Positions 7,345 through 16,390 of a stretch of 64,000 bases of DNA are shown here, in pieces. Made by a program: the position numbers and the translations under genes. The notes under the pieces are model-generated. The model searched no databases and was not told where the DNA came from. It was given only the letters and a program-made list of their open reading frames with translations. The stretch's first letter is position 1. Each line of letters begins with the position of its first letter. The DNA is from Solilutibacter tolerans (GTDB lineage Bacteria; Pseudomonadota; Gammaproteobacteria; Xanthomonadales; Xanthomonadaceae), in NCBI RefSeq assembly GCF_900155935.1, contig NZ_FTLW01000004.1, positions 124,001-188,000 on the forward strand. Direction: 5' to 3'.

Positions 7345-10299
7345 TCAGAACTTGTACGTTAGGTCTGCACCGAACTGTCTGCCGATGGCGCCGGTCTGAT
7401 AGCTACGCCAAAAATAGGGATAGCTGTCATAGGTGTCATCACGTGGTGGACGGGCACCAAACAGGTTGGAGACTTGCAAACCGATCTGCAGTTTTTCTGT
7501 GATCCTCTTGCTGATGCTGCCATTCCAGACGATGAAGGGCCCGATGCGCGCATCCTCCGCCCAGTTCGGGAGTGAGCCCAAACGATAGCCGCCCAAGTAG
7601 GTGCTCCAACCGTTCTTGCTCCAGCTCATGCTCCAGTTGGCGCGGCTGCGGAAATCGAAGTACTGCTTGTGGATGCGTCGATCAAGCACTGTGCTCCCCG
7701 GGAACTCCTGGTCGCGCAGTTTGGTCACGATGGTGTGGCTTGCACTTAAGGCGAAATCACCCCAGCCGGTGCTGAAGCGATAGTTCCATGCAGTATCGAC
7801 ACCTGCGGTTTCGGAGAACGATTGGTTGTACGGATAGACCGAGAATGTGTTGATTCGCTGCTCGGCGTCAGGATTGCGCTCGATGATCGACAGGAATTCC
7901 CGGCATTGCGGCGAATTGGCATCGACCGGTGCTCCGTCTTCGGTCTGACCCAGGCGGCAGTCAGCCTCGGTGCGCAGCATGTAGACACTGCTGAGGTAGG
8001 CCACTTTGCCCTTCAGCTCGATGTTGTAGTAATCGACGGAGATCGACATGCCATCCATCATGTCCCACACGAAACCCGTGGTGAAGGATTTGCCCTTCTC
8101 GGGGCCGAGTTTCTGGCTGCCTTCGCGCAGGCCGAACACCTGGTAGGCGTAGGCGCTAAGGTTCGGGTTGGCTGTGCTCGAGCACGGATTGCCTTCGCCC
8201 GAGGTCGGCGTCAGACCATCACGACGGCAACGATAGTAGTCGACCACGCTGTAGTAACCACCGGACTCCTGCGCGAACACATAGGCCATGTCCGGCGCGC
8301 GATAGCTGGTGGCGTAGTTGCCACGCAAGAGCAGGTTGCTGAACGGGCGGAACTCCAGGCCAGCCGACCACGTGTTGGCCGATTCCGCCATGCCGTCGAT
8401 GTCATCATGACGACCGGCCAAGCTCATGTTGAGCTTGCTAAAAATCGGGATGCTGAACTCTACGCCCGCAGCCCAGCGATCACGCTTGCCTTCGCCGCGG
8501 GTGCTGGTCAGGCCCATTGCCTTGTCATAGCCGGTGTAGTCCGTGGTGGTGCGGATATCGGGCCTGTTTTCATACTCCTGGCTGCCCCATTCCAATACAC
8601 CTGCTACGCCAACCGGGCCGGCGGGCAGGTCGAACAGCTCGCCACCGACGGTCAAGTTGACTTGCGTGCTTTGTGAATCACCGGTCGTCACTAAATCATC
8701 GGCAAAAGAGCGATAGATCTGCGGCGTGATGGGCGACAGCCAGCGTTTGAGGTACGCCTCGTTGTAATTCGGGAAGTACGGATACACGTTGTATACGCCT
8801 GCGGGTGCCCGCTGCGGCTGGCCACCGAAGAAGTAGTCGTAGAAGGGGCCGGTCAAGATCCACGGACGCTTGCCTTCATACTTGAAGCGCGAATGAGCAA
8901 CACCAATATCCCAATCAAACTTGTCGTTCCAGATGGTGCCGCGCAGACCAGTGGCGACATTGAAAGACTTCTCATCGTGCAGGATGCGCTGTGGCGAACC
9001 GATTTCATCCGGCGTCAGGTAGCGCAAGTGATAGATAAGGCCTAGAGGGCTGGTCGAATAGCCGCCGGAGGGCTGCAAGAAGCGCGTGCTACTGGCGGTC
9101 ATGCTGCTGAGCTCAGTGCCCAGGAACTGCCCATACAACTGCATCCCGTTATCGAAGTCATAGGTGCCTGAAACGAAGGCGCCTAAACGGTCGTACTTGT
9201 TCTGGATGGTCTGCGTTGCAGGCTGACCGAAATAACCACACTGGTTGGGCCGGTTGTTGTTGATGCTTGCCGACGAATTAAAGGGCTCGAAGACCCCGAA
9301 CATACCGCAGTTGTGTTGCAGGGCAGCAAGGCCAGCGCCGGTAGCCTCGGCCGGAGCGGAGGGGACTAGGTTGCCGTTGGCGTCGATCCAGTAGTTCGCG
9401 GTGGCTGGTACGCCCGGCAGGCCCGGCCGCGTCGACGAGCGCGCGTAACGATAGGCGCGAATGCCCGTGGCCGGATTGTTCACGAACTCTTCGCGGCCTT
9501 CGAAAGCCGGGTTATCGTAATACGAGTCCATGAAATCGCGCTGGCTGGCCATGATCGGCTTGCGATAGAAATAATCGGCGCCATAAGTGACCGACCAATT
9601 GTCGCCACTGCGGCCGCCTGTCCATTGCAGGGTGAAATTGCCGCCGCCGCCTTCTAGTGTGGTGCCGCCTTTGATGCGGAACTGATCGCCTTCGTAATTT
9701 TCCTTGGTGATGATGTTAACCACGCCAGCGACTGCGTCGGAGCCATAGATGGCCGATGCGCCGCCCGACAGGATTTCGATGCGCTCAACCGCGCCTGACG
9801 GAATGCTGCTAGTGCTGACGGCATTCGATGCGCCGCGATACGAAAGAGGGTAATCCGCCATGCGGCGGCCGTTGACCAGGACCAGGGTGTAGCCCGGACC
9901 CATCGCGCGCAGGTTGATGAAGGAGCCGTTCGGCGTCCATCCACCGGAGGTCATGTCATTGTCCACGTCACCCGTGTTTTGGGTGAGGGTGTTTAGGACT
10001 TCGTGAATCGTGTTGAGGCCTGTGGCCTGGATTTCTTCCGCCGTAATGACGGTGACAGGCGCAGGCCCTTCGATATCGGCGCGTTTGATGCGTGAGCCAG
10101 TCACGGTCACCTTGTCGATGGTCTTTTTCGAAGGCGGGCTTTGGCCGGTGCTGGATGCTTCGGTCTGTGTCGCCTCACTGGTTTCGTCAGGAGCTTTGGT
10201 GTCTTGCGCCATCGCCCCGCCGACGGGTGCAAGCAAAGCAGTGGCGAGTGCAAGTGTCAGTGTCTTGCGGCTTGGACGCGCGTTGTTTCGGATAGCCAT
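7345..10299 (-). CDS. TonB-dependent outer-membrane receptor (984 aa)
   Basis: Two ATGs are possible. The one at 10299 (MAIRNNARPSRKTLTLALA..., with GGGGAG 5 nt upstream) gives a normal signal peptide ending near GGAMAQ. The one at 10323 adds eight residues and also has an AAGGGG site. The order is signal peptide, Thr/Ser/Glu-rich linker, TonB-box-like DKVTVTGSRI, plug (APVTVITAEEI; IEILSGGASAIYGSDAVAGVVNIITK), and a long barrel ending in the canonical aromatic terminus LTYKF. It imports an unknown substrate across the outer membrane. It is divergent from apbC, with 264 bp between them holding both promoter regions and nothing else recognised. It looks like a paralogue of the receptor at 3527-6367. 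Confidence 0.93.
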   Translation of the reverse strand: MAIRNNARPSRKTLTLALATALLAPVGGAMAQDTKAPDETSEATQTEASSTGQSPPSKKTIDKVTVTGSRIKRADIEGPAPVTVITAEEIQATGLNTIHEVLNTLTQNTGDVDNDMTSGGWTPNGSFINLRAMGPGYTLVLVNGRRMADYPLSYRGASNAVSTSSIPSGAVERIEILSGGASAIYGSDAVAGVVNIITKENYEGDQFRIKGGTTLEGGGGNFTLQWTGGRSGDNWSVTYGADYFYRKPIMASQRDFMDSYYDNPAFEGREEFVNNPATGIRAYRYARSSTRPGLPGVPATANYWIDANGNLVPSAPAEATGAGLAALQHNCGMFGVFEPFNSSASINNNRPNQCGYFGQPATQTIQNKYDRLGAFVSGTYDFDNGMQLYGQFLGTELSSMTASSTRFLQPSGGYSTSPLGLIYHLRYLTPDEIGSPQRILHDEKSFNVATGLRGTIWNDKFDWDIGVAHSRFKYEGKRPWILTGPFYDYFFGGQPQRAPAGVYNVYPYFPNYNEAYLKRWLSPITPQIYRSFADDLVTTGDSQSTQVNLTVGGELFDLPAGPVGVAGVLEWGSQEYENRPDIRTTTDYTGYDKAMGLTSTRGEGKRDRWAAGVEFSIPIFSKLNMSLAGRHDDIDGMAESANTWSAGLEFRPFSNLLLRGNYATSYRAPDMAYVFAQESGGYYSVVDYYRCRRDGLTPTSGEGNPCSSTANPNLSAYAYQVFGLREGSQKLGPEKGKSFTTGFVWDMMDGMSISVDYYNIELKGKVAYLSSVYMLRTEADCRLGQTEDGAPVDANSPQCREFLSIIERNPDAEQRINTFSVYPYNQSFSETAGVDTAWNYRFSTGWGDFALSASHTIVTKLRDQEFPGSTVLDRRIHKQYFDFRSRANWSMSWSKNGWSTYLGGYRLGSLPNWAEDARIGPFIVWNGSISKRITEKLQIGLQVSNLFGARPPRDDTYDSYPYFWRSYQTGAIGRQFGADLTYKF

Positions 10300-10563
10300 C
10301 GATTCTCCCCAGAAAACAGCCATTGAATTCCCCTTGAAATTTTGTTTTCACACACCGGCTGACCGCAAAGCCGACCTTGGCCGGAATCTGAAATTAACAA
10401 CAAAATAAGCTCTGCGTCATGCTTTTTTTCATGATTCGACAAGTTCTCATTCGGGCTGGATTGTTTGCATGAATGGGGCAGTGGCTAAATGAAAAGAAGC
10501 TTCAATAAACCTTGCGATTTCTGCCGGCGTTAAACTTGCTGCCCGATAACGATCCTTCTCGCC

Positions 10564-11406
10564 ATGCCCAGACTTGATTCCCACGCTGTCCAACGTGATC
10601 TGCCGCTGCATCCGGGGATCCGCAATGTCATCGTCGTGGGGTCTGGAAAAGGCGGGGTGGGGAAGTCGACGACGGCGGTGAATCTCGCTGCGGCGCTAAT
10701 GCAGTCGGGGCTCAGCGTTGGCGTGCTTGATGCGGATATCTACGGCCCCAGCATCCCGGCGATGCTCGGCATTGAGGGCAAGCCGGACAGCCCTGACGGC
10801 AAGACAATCGAGCCGATGCGCGGCCATGGCCTTGAGGCGATGTCAATCGGCGTCCTTGTCGATCAGGACACGCCGATGATCTGGCGCGGTCCGATGGCGA
10901 CCTCCGCCCTGATGCAGCTTTTCAATGACACCCGCTGGGGTGACCTCGACATCCTCATCATCGACCTGCCGCCGGGCACGGGCGACATCCAGCTCACCCT
11001 GTCGCAGAAGATCCCGGTCGCGGGCGCGGTCGTGGTGACGACCCCGCAGGACATCGCCACGCTCGATGCCAGCAAGGCGGTCAAGATGTTCGAGAAGGTC
11101 GAGGTGCCGGTGCTGGGCCTGATCGAAAACATGGCCGTCCATGTCTGCACGAATTGCGGCCATGCCGAACACGTGTTTGGCGAGGGCGGCGGCGAGCGAA
11201 TGGCCGCGCGCTACGGCGTGCCGATGCTGGGCGCGCTGCCGCTCGACATCCGCATCCGCGAGCGTGGCGATGGCGGCGTGCCCGTCGTGGTGGCCGAGCC
11301 CGACTCCGCCGTGGCTGAGGCCTATCGCGCGGCCGCCCAGCACCTGCTGGAGGCGCTCGCCAGGCGCCCGCGCGCGCCAATGTCCATCGCTGCCTCGTTG
11401 GTCTGA
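10564..11406 (+). CDS. apbC: Mrp/NBP35-type iron-sulfur cluster carrier ATPase
   Basis: A 280-aa P-loop protein that binds and transfers Fe-S clusters to apo-proteins in the cytoplasm. The deviant Walker A motif GSGKGGVGKST is near residue 28. Further ParA/MinD-like motifs are LDADIYGPSIP, IIDLPPGTGD and VTTPQD. The cluster-binding pair CTNC is near residue 195. It lacks the N-terminal MIP18-like domain found in longer Mrp proteins, and the length fits the short ApbC form of Xanthomonadales. In many proteobacteria mrp and metG are adjacent and divergent; here about 8.8 kb lies between them. Confidence 0.93.
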   Translation: MPRLDSHAVQRDLPLHPGIRNVIVVGSGKGGVGKSTTAVNLAAALMQSGLSVGVLDADIYGPSIPAMLGIEGKPDSPDGKTIEPMRGHGLEAMSIGVLVDQDTPMIWRGPMATSALMQLFNDTRWGDLDILIIDLPPGTGDIQLTLSQKIPVAGAVVVTTPQDIATLDASKAVKMFEKVEVPVLGLIENMAVHVCTNCGHAEHVFGEGGGERMAARYGVPMLGALPLDIRIRERGDGGVPVVVAEPDSAVAEAYRAAAQHLLEALARRPRAPMSIAASLV

Positions 11407-11454
11407 GGCCGCCAGCCTTTACAATCGCGCTTCACCACCACATCCGGGATATCG

Positions 11455-12027
11455 ATGAGCATCAAGAGCGACCGCTGGATCCGCCGCATGGCCGAGGAAA
11501 AAGCCATGATCGAGCCGTTCGAGGCCGGGCAGGTCAAGCAAGTCAACGGCGAGCGCATCGTCAGCTACGGCACCTCCAGCTACGGCTACGACGTGCGCTG
11601 CGCGCGCGAGTTCAAGGTGTTCACCAACATCAACTCGACCATCGTCGATCCCAAGCATTTCGACGAGGGCAGCTTCGTCGACATCGAATCCGATGTCTGC
11701 ATCATCCCGCCCAACAGCTTCGCGCTGGCCCGCACGGTGGAGTATTTCCGCATCCCGCGCGACACGCTGGTGGTGTGCCTGGGCAAGAGCACGTATGCGC
11801 GATGCGGCATCATCGTCAATGTCACACCGCTGGAACCCGAGTGGGAAGGCCACGTGACGTTGGAGTTCTCCAACACCACGCCGTTGCCGGCGCGCATCTA
11901 TGCGAACGAGGGCGTTGCGCAGATGCTGTTCTTCCAGTCTGATGCAGATGATGTCTGCGAGACCAGTTACCGCGACCGCGGCGGTAAGTATCAAGGTCAG
12001 GTCGGCGTCACGCTGCCTAAGACCTGA
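11455..12027 (+). CDS. dcd: dCTP deaminase
   Basis: Deaminates dCTP to dUTP, the main route to dTTP precursors in Gram-negative bacteria. It has the family length (190 aa) and hallmark segments: [12 protein letters not shown] near residue 40, [19 protein letters not shown] with the conserved catalytic Arg/Glu region, and a C-terminal GGKYQGQ. The ATG at 11455 follows the apbC stop by 48 bp. A TACAAT hexamer near 11420 could be a -10 element, though no matching -35 was seen. The gene is probably co-oriented with apbC rather than strictly co-transcribed. Confidence 0.97.
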   Translation: MSIKSDRWIRRMAEEKAMIEPFEAGQVKQVNGERIVSYGTSSYGYDVRCAREFKVFTNINSTIVDPKHFDEGSFVDIESDVCIIPPNSFALARTVEYFRIPRDTLVVCLGKSTYARCGIIVNVTPLEPEWEGHVTLEFSNTTPLPARIYANEGVAQMLFFQSDADDVCETSYRDRGGKYQGQVGVTLPKT

Positions 12028-12030
12028 GAG

Positions 12031-12228
12031 ATGGCGATGGACCCCAACAACGTTGGCCGCAGTTTCCGCGAAAGCCCGTGGCGTTACAGCCAGTTCGTCA
12101 TCGTCGGTCTGATCCTCGCCATGCTGGTGCGATGGTTGGCCGATGCCGACTGGCTGGTTTCACTCGCCATCGGCACGGTGGGCGGGATCGGATATTTTTT
12201 GCTCGAAAAGAAGCGCGGCGTTATCTGA
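12031..12228 (+). CDS. Small hypothetical inner-membrane protein
   Basis: A 65-aa ORF starting 3 nt after the dcd stop, so probably translated from the dcd transcript. The N-terminus is hydrophilic (NNVGRSFRESPWRYSQ). Two short hydrophobic helices follow, at about residues 21-37 (FVIVGLILAMLVRWL) and 43-58 (VSLAIGTVGGIGYFLL), and then a positively charged tail EKKRGVI. That suggests a two-span membrane protein with its tail in the cytoplasm. No family is recognised and the function is unknown. The ORF is plausible because of tight spacing and clean membrane topology. Confidence 0.6.
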   Translation: MAMDPNNVGRSFRESPWRYSQFVIVGLILAMLVRWLADADWLVSLAIGTVGGIGYFLLEKKRGVI

Positions 12229-12240
12229 GCTGCGTTTCTT

Positions 12241-12537
12241 TCAGCGCTTCTCGTAGGTGACGAAGAAACCCTGCAGGTCGCCGTTTTCGATATAGGGTTC
12301 CACGCTCACCACGTGATAGCCGCGCTGGTAAAAGGCGCGGTGCGCGGCGCTGAGGTCATTGGCGGCGCCTTGATTGCGAAACCCCCAGCTGGCATCGACC
12401 CAGATCGTTACGGCTTGCAGCTGCTGGCTGGCGGCCTCGGCGGCGGATTTCTCCGGTGACTTGCCGAACAGACGCGCATCGGCGTTTGGCGCGGCAAGGC
12501 AGGCGGTCAGCGCCAGTGCGACGATGAGAGTCTTCAT
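12241..12537 (-). CDS. Small secreted hypothetical protein
   Basis: A 98-aa protein with a signal peptide (MKTLIVALALTACLAAPNADA); the Cys at position 13 is not in a convincing lipobox position. The mature part has no recognised domain. It is mixed alpha/beta, with the segment VVSVEPYIENGDLQGFFVTYEKR at the end, suggesting a small periplasmic fold. Its ATG overlaps the stop of the upstream HIT gene by 4 nt (ATGA), so it is probably translationally coupled as the last gene of a three-gene operon (dienelactone hydrolase, HIT, this gene). It converges on the small gene at 12031-12228. Function unknown. Confidence 0.65.
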   Translation of the reverse strand: MKTLIVALALTACLAAPNADARLFGKSPEKSAAEAASQQLQAVTIWVDASWGFRNQGAANDLSAAHRAFYQRGYHVVSVEPYIENGDLQGFFVTYEKR

Positions 12538-12971
12538 GCGATGTATTCCTTGAAGGTGAAGAGGGGAAGTGCGGGACGCAGGCGATGGAGCAAGCTGTCA
12601 CGCGCGGCGGCATCGCGAGGGATGCGCGGATGTGCGCCCCAGACAGGCGCGGGCCAGGCATCGTCGTCGCGGAAACGCGCGATGACGTGAATATGCAATT
12701 GCGCAACGACATTGCCGAGCGAAGCCACGTTCAATTTGTCGGGCGCAAAGACGTCGCGCAGGGCCATCGCCGCGACATCGACCTCTTGCTGCAGCTGCAT
12801 TCGCGCAGGTGCATCCAGGTCGATCAGGTCGCGGGCCTGGGCCACACGGGGCACTAGGATTAGCCACGGATAGCGGGCGTCATCCATCAACAGCACATCG
12901 CAGAGCGGCCATTGGGTCACCCGATGAGTATCCGCGGCGAGTCGCGGGTCAAGCTCGAACGTGGATGTCAT
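12534..12971 (-). CDS. HIT-family nucleotide hydrolase/transferase
   Basis: A 145-aa protein starting at the ATG at 12971, which overlaps the stop of the upstream hydrolase gene as ATGA. A longer N-terminal reading is possible but would lie deeper inside the neighbour. The histidine-triad signature is QLHIHVIARF, with the typical upstream LGNVVAQ segment; this is the H-x-H part of the usual HxHxHxx, with the first triad His replaced by Gln. Members hydrolyse nucleoside phosphoramidates or dinucleoside polyphosphates; the substrate here is not known. It is cytoplasmic. Confidence 0.85.
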   Translation of the reverse strand: MTSTFELDPRLAADTHRVTQWPLCDVLLMDDARYPWLILVPRVAQARDLIDLDAPARMQLQQEVDVAAMALRDVFAPDKLNVASLGNVVAQLHIHVIARFRDDDAWPAPVWGAHPRIPRDAAARDSLLHRLRPALPLFTFKEYIA

Positions 12972-13642
12972 ATGAGCGTCGTTTGCAGGAAATCGAGGGT
13001 GCGCCGCCAAGCCAGGGCTGCAGCTTGCGGTTCGTAATGAGGGGCGTTCGGCTGGCTATCGCGATTGAAAGCATGCCCCGCACCCTCGTACATGTGGATC
13101 TCAGCTTGCGGATAGGCCGCGCGATGACGATGGATATCCGCGAGCGGGATAAGGTCATCTTTTTCGCCGAAATGGAGCAGCATCGGTGCTTGCAGTGGCT
13201 CATCAAGGAAAGGAATGCTGCGTGCACCGTAGTAGGAAACGGCGGGCAGGCCAAGGCGTGTGTTACCCAGCAATGCCACGCTGCCGCCCCAGCAGAAACC
13301 GACGATGGCGCAGTCGAGGCTGCGTTCGTTGAACATGTGATTCGCCGCGCTGAGAATGTCGACAGCGGCATCGAAACCCAGCTCTGCCGCCAGCTTGCGG
13401 CCACGTGCCATGCCGGCCTCGTCATAGTCCAGCTCAACGGCGGGCTCCACCAGGTCGAACATCGCGGGGGCGAGCGCGACAAAGCCGGCATCGGCCAGCC
13501 GTTCTGCGATATCCCGGATGTGCGCATTCGCGCCAAAAATCTCCTGCACCACGATGACTGCGCCCTTCGGCGCTGAAACAGGCGTGGCCTGCCAGGCGCG
13601 AATATCGCCACGGGCTGTGCTTAATGGGATCCAGTGGCCCAT
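12968..13642 (-). CDS. Dienelactone hydrolase family protein
   Basis: A 224-aa alpha/beta hydrolase. The catalytic triad is visible as Cys in GFCWGG (near residue 118), Asp in GEKDDLIP (near 170) and His in GAGHAF (near 201). The early [17 protein letters not shown] segment is typical of the DLH family. It probably hydrolyses small lactones or esters in the cytoplasm, but the family is functionally broad and no aromatic-degradation genes are nearby. It is the first gene of an operon of three genes joined by two ATGA overlaps, and is divergent from rimO with 74 bp between the starts. Confidence 0.9.
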   Translation of the reverse strand: MGHWIPLSTARGDIRAWQATPVSAPKGAVIVVQEIFGANAHIRDIAERLADAGFVALAPAMFDLVEPAVELDYDEAGMARGRKLAAELGFDAAVDILSAANHMFNERSLDCAIVGFCWGGSVALLGNTRLGLPAVSYYGARSIPFLDEPLQAPMLLHFGEKDDLIPLADIHRHRAAYPQAEIHMYEGAGHAFNRDSQPNAPHYEPQAAALAWRRTLDFLQTTLI

Positions 13643-13683
13643 TGGGGCTCCACGGGGAGGGAGGCCTGATTCTAGCCTCCCCG

Positions 13684-13689
13684 TATAAT
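13684..13689 (+). promoter_or_regulatory. Consensus -10 element upstream of rimO
   Basis: A perfect TATAAT, 27 bp before the rimO ATG, in the short divergent region. No convincing -35 hexamer is visible at 16-18 bp, so assignment rests on the -10 alone. A start near 13696 would give a leader of about 20 nt. Confidence 0.5.
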
Positions 13690-13716
13690 TCGCCCTTGCT
13701 CACAGGTGCCCGTTCG

Positions 13717-15048
13717 ATGTCTCTCAGTCAGCCCAAAGTCGGTTTCGTCAGCCTTGGTTGCCCAAAGGCGCTGGTCGATTCCGAGCGCATCCTTACCCAG
13801 CTGAAAGTCGAAGGCTACGACTTGGTGCCCAACTACGACGATGCAGATGTCGTCGTGGTCAACACCTGCGGCTTCATCGACAGCGCGGTGGCCGAATCAT
13901 TGGACGCCATTGGCGAGGCGATGGCCGAAAACGGCAAGGTCATCGTCACCGGTTGCCTCGGCAAGCGTAGCGAGGTGATCCGAGAGGCCTATCCCGATGT
14001 GCTATCGATCAGCGGCCCGCAGGATTACGCCAGTGTGATGGATGCGGTTCATACCGCCTTGCCGCCCAAGCACGATCCGTTCATCGACTTGGTGCCGGAT
14101 TACGGCCTCAAGCTGACGCCCAAGCATTACGCATATCTGAAGATTTCCGAAGGCTGCAACCACCGTTGCAGCTTCTGCATCATTCCTTCGATGCGCGGCG
14201 ACCTGGTTTCGCGCCCGGTCGACCAGGTGCTGCGCGAAGCTGAAAAATTGGTGATGGGCGGTGTAAAGGAATTGCTGGTCGTCTCGCAGGACACCAGCGC
14301 TTATGGTGTGGACGTGAAGTACGCGGAGCGCGAATGGCATGGCAAGGCGTATGCCACGCGCATGAAAGCGCTGTGCGAAGGCTTGGGCGAACTGGGCGTG
14401 TGGACGCGTCTGCACTATGTGTATCCGTATCCGCATGTCGACGACATCATTCCGTTGATGGCCGAAGGCAAGATCCTGCCGTACCTCGACATCCCGTTCC
14501 AGCACGCCAGTCCGCGCATCCTGAAGTTGATGAAGCGCCCGGGCGCGATCGACAAGACCCGCGAGCGCATCGCGCGCTGGCGCGACATCTGCCCCGACAT
14601 CACCCTGCGCAGCACATTCATCGTCGGCTTCCCCGGCGAAACCGAGGACGACTTCGAAGAGCTCTTGGATTTCATCGAGGAAGTACGGCTGGATCGTGTT
14701 GGCGCATTCACTTATTCGCCGGTCGAAGGCGCGGCGGCCAACGCCTTGCCGGACTCGGTGCCGGAGGAAGTGAAGCAAGAACGTCTGGCCCGTTTCATGG
14801 AACTGCAGGCGCAAATCTCGGAAGAGAAGCTGGCGGACAAGGTCGGCACCACGCAGCGTTGTCTGGTGGATGCGATCGACGGTGAATTGGCGATTGCGCG
14901 TTCGATGGCGGACGCGCCGGAAATCGATGGTCTCGTGCAGATCCAGGATGGCCGCGATGCGGGACTCAAGCCAGGCGCGTTTGTCGATGTCGAAATCATG
15001 GGTAGCGACGAACACGATCTGTTTGGCGAAGTCGCTTACGACGACTGA
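13717..15048 (+). CDS. rimO: Ribosomal protein S12 methylthiotransferase
   Basis: A radical-SAM enzyme that methylthiolates the conserved Asp of ribosomal protein S12. The start is the ATG at 13717 ([23 protein letters not shown]); upstream in-frame codons lie before the TATAAT and are rejected. It is 443 aa. The N-terminal UPF0004 domain carries three Cys (GCPK, NTCGF, GCLGKR). The radical-SAM cluster motif is CNHRCSFC near residue 147. The C-terminal TRAM domain ends in DLFGE. The SLGCPKA motif separates RimO from MiaB. The DUF3025 gene follows after 6 bp. Confidence 0.97.
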   Translation: MSLSQPKVGFVSLGCPKALVDSERILTQLKVEGYDLVPNYDDADVVVVNTCGFIDSAVAESLDAIGEAMAENGKVIVTGCLGKRSEVIREAYPDVLSISGPQDYASVMDAVHTALPPKHDPFIDLVPDYGLKLTPKHYAYLKISEGCNHRCSFCIIPSMRGDLVSRPVDQVLREAEKLVMGGVKELLVVSQDTSAYGVDVKYAEREWHGKAYATRMKALCEGLGELGVWTRLHYVYPYPHVDDIIPLMAEGKILPYLDIPFQHASPRILKLMKRPGAIDKTRERIARWRDICPDITLRSTFIVGFPGETEDDFEELLDFIEEVRLDRVGAFTYSPVEGAAANALPDSVPEEVKQERLARFMELQAQISEEKLADKVGTTQRCLVDAIDGELAIARSMADAPEIDGLVQIQDGRDAGLKPGAFVDVEIMGSDEHDLFGEVAYDD

Positions 15049-15054
15049 CGCGAC

Positions 15055-15897
15055 ATGGCGGTGAAACGACGCTTCATCGCACCCTCGCGAAGCGAGGTTG
15101 ATTCGTCGTGTTTCGCACATCCTTTATATGCACAGTACGCGGACTACATCGATTGGATGCAAGCCACTGCATGGCCCTGCATCGAGGACTTGAATCGGAA
15201 GATGTCGCTGGACGCGCATCGTTTCGTCTTGCAAGATCAAGCGCTACTGGCCGATGGCCTGCATTACGAAGTGCGCATTGGCGAGAAAGGACGCATCGCC
15301 ACCCGCGCGGAAAACTGGCATGACCTGTTCAATGCGATGGTCTGGTGTCGATGGCCTGCGTTGAAATTGGCATTCAATGCGCTACAACGCAGCCACATCG
15401 CAAAGATGGGGCCGTCGAATCGGAATCGCGCTCAATACGCGTTGACCCAATTCGATGAGGCGGGTGTGATCGTGCGGATGCGTGACCCATCCTTGCTGTC
15501 GCTGTGGGATGCGCATGATTGGACTGCGCTTTTTCATGCTCATGCCGATGCCTGGGCCAGCGGTGACATCGCGATTGCCGCCGTTGTCGGACACGCCTTG
15601 TTGGAACATGGGCTGCAACCAGCGCAATACATCGTGGGCAAGGCCCTGGTAGTGCAGGGAGACGTCGATGACGCTACTTGCGTGGCGCGAATCGCGGACG
15701 GCATCGCTGCCGGCGAACTATTGAACGATCCGCTGGAGCTGCGTCCGCTGCCACTCGCCGGCGTGCCAGGTTGGCACGTCGGGCAGGACGCAGCTTTCTT
15801 TCGTGAGGCGGCCTGCTTTCAGCCGTTGCGCGAAGGGCGCGTGTATCCGGAGCCTTCCCTCGTCACGCTGATCCGGGATAGCGCACGTCCAAGATGA
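15055..15897 (+). CDS. DUF3025 domain protein
   Basis: A 280-aa protein starting 6 bp after the rimO stop, so probably in the same transcript. It matches the DUF3025 pattern: [21 protein letters not shown] near residue 90, then a charged stretch ending [16 protein letters not shown], and a C-terminal PLAGVPGWH. No signal peptide or membrane segment is visible, and the function is unknown. Its 3' end overlaps the end of greB on the other strand by 35 bp. Confidence 0.85.
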   Translation: MAVKRRFIAPSRSEVDSSCFAHPLYAQYADYIDWMQATAWPCIEDLNRKMSLDAHRFVLQDQALLADGLHYEVRIGEKGRIATRAENWHDLFNAMVWCRWPALKLAFNALQRSHIAKMGPSNRNRAQYALTQFDEAGVIVRMRDPSLLSLWDAHDWTALFHAHADAWASGDIAIAAVVGHALLEHGLQPAQYIVGKALVVQGDVDDATCVARIADGIAAGELLNDPLELRPLPLAGVPGWHVGQDAAFFREAACFQPLREGRVYPEPSLVTLIRDSARPR

Positions 15898-16387
15898 CGA
15901 ATTGGGCGATGCCGCTGGGCAACGTGGCCGAAAACTCGTCATCGATGCGTTTTTTCAGCATGGCACGGGCAAGCGGCGAGTCGATGCTGATATGGCCCAG
16001 ACGTGCATCGGTTTCATCCGGGCCGACGATGCGGTAATTCAGTAGCTCGCCGTCGTCGATGCGTTCAAGTTCGACCTCCGCACCAAAAAACACGGCTTCG
16101 GGGTCGGCGGGCACGACATCGACTACGCGCAGCGCCGGGATGCGTTTGGACAGGTAACGCACGCGACGATCGATCTCGCCCAGCTGCTTTTTGCGATAGG
16201 TGTATTCCGCGTTTTCGCTACGGTCGCCTTCCGCGGCGGCGGCGGCGAGCGCACGCACCACCTCGGGGCGCTTCACCCGCCACAAATCATCCAGCTCGGC
16301 TTTCAAGCGCGCGTGGCCCTCAGCGGTGATGAGCTCGGTGCTGGCTTGCGCAGGCGGACGCCAGCGACCTTTGGGCGGCTGGCTCAT
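15863..16387 (-). CDS. greB: Transcription elongation factor GreB
   Basis: Stimulates cleavage of backtracked RNA in stalled RNA polymerase. It is 174 aa from the ATG at 16387. The N-terminal coiled coil carries the acidic tip motif ([22 protein letters not shown]) and the C-terminal FKBP-like domain contains [14 protein letters not shown]. The length and the basic N-terminal tail favour GreB over GreA. It starts 3 bp after the stop of the HerA-like ATPase gene on the same strand, so the two probably form an operon. It overlaps the DUF3025 gene tail to tail. Confidence 0.95.
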   Translation of the reverse strand: MSQPPKGRWRPPAQASTELITAEGHARLKAELDDLWRVKRPEVVRALAAAAAEGDRSENAEYTYRKKQLGEIDRRVRYLSKRIPALRVVDVVPADPEAVFFGAEVELERIDDGELLNYRIVGPDETDARLGHISIDSPLARAMLKKRIDDEFSATLPSGIAQFVILDVRYPGSA

Positions 16388-16390
16388 CAA

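Noticed and set aside
10415-10440. Short inverted repeat TCATG/CATGA around a T run, upstream of the second receptor
   Set aside because: Arms are only 5 bp and the position before rather than after a gene does not fit a terminator; it is likely chance in an AT-rich promoter region.
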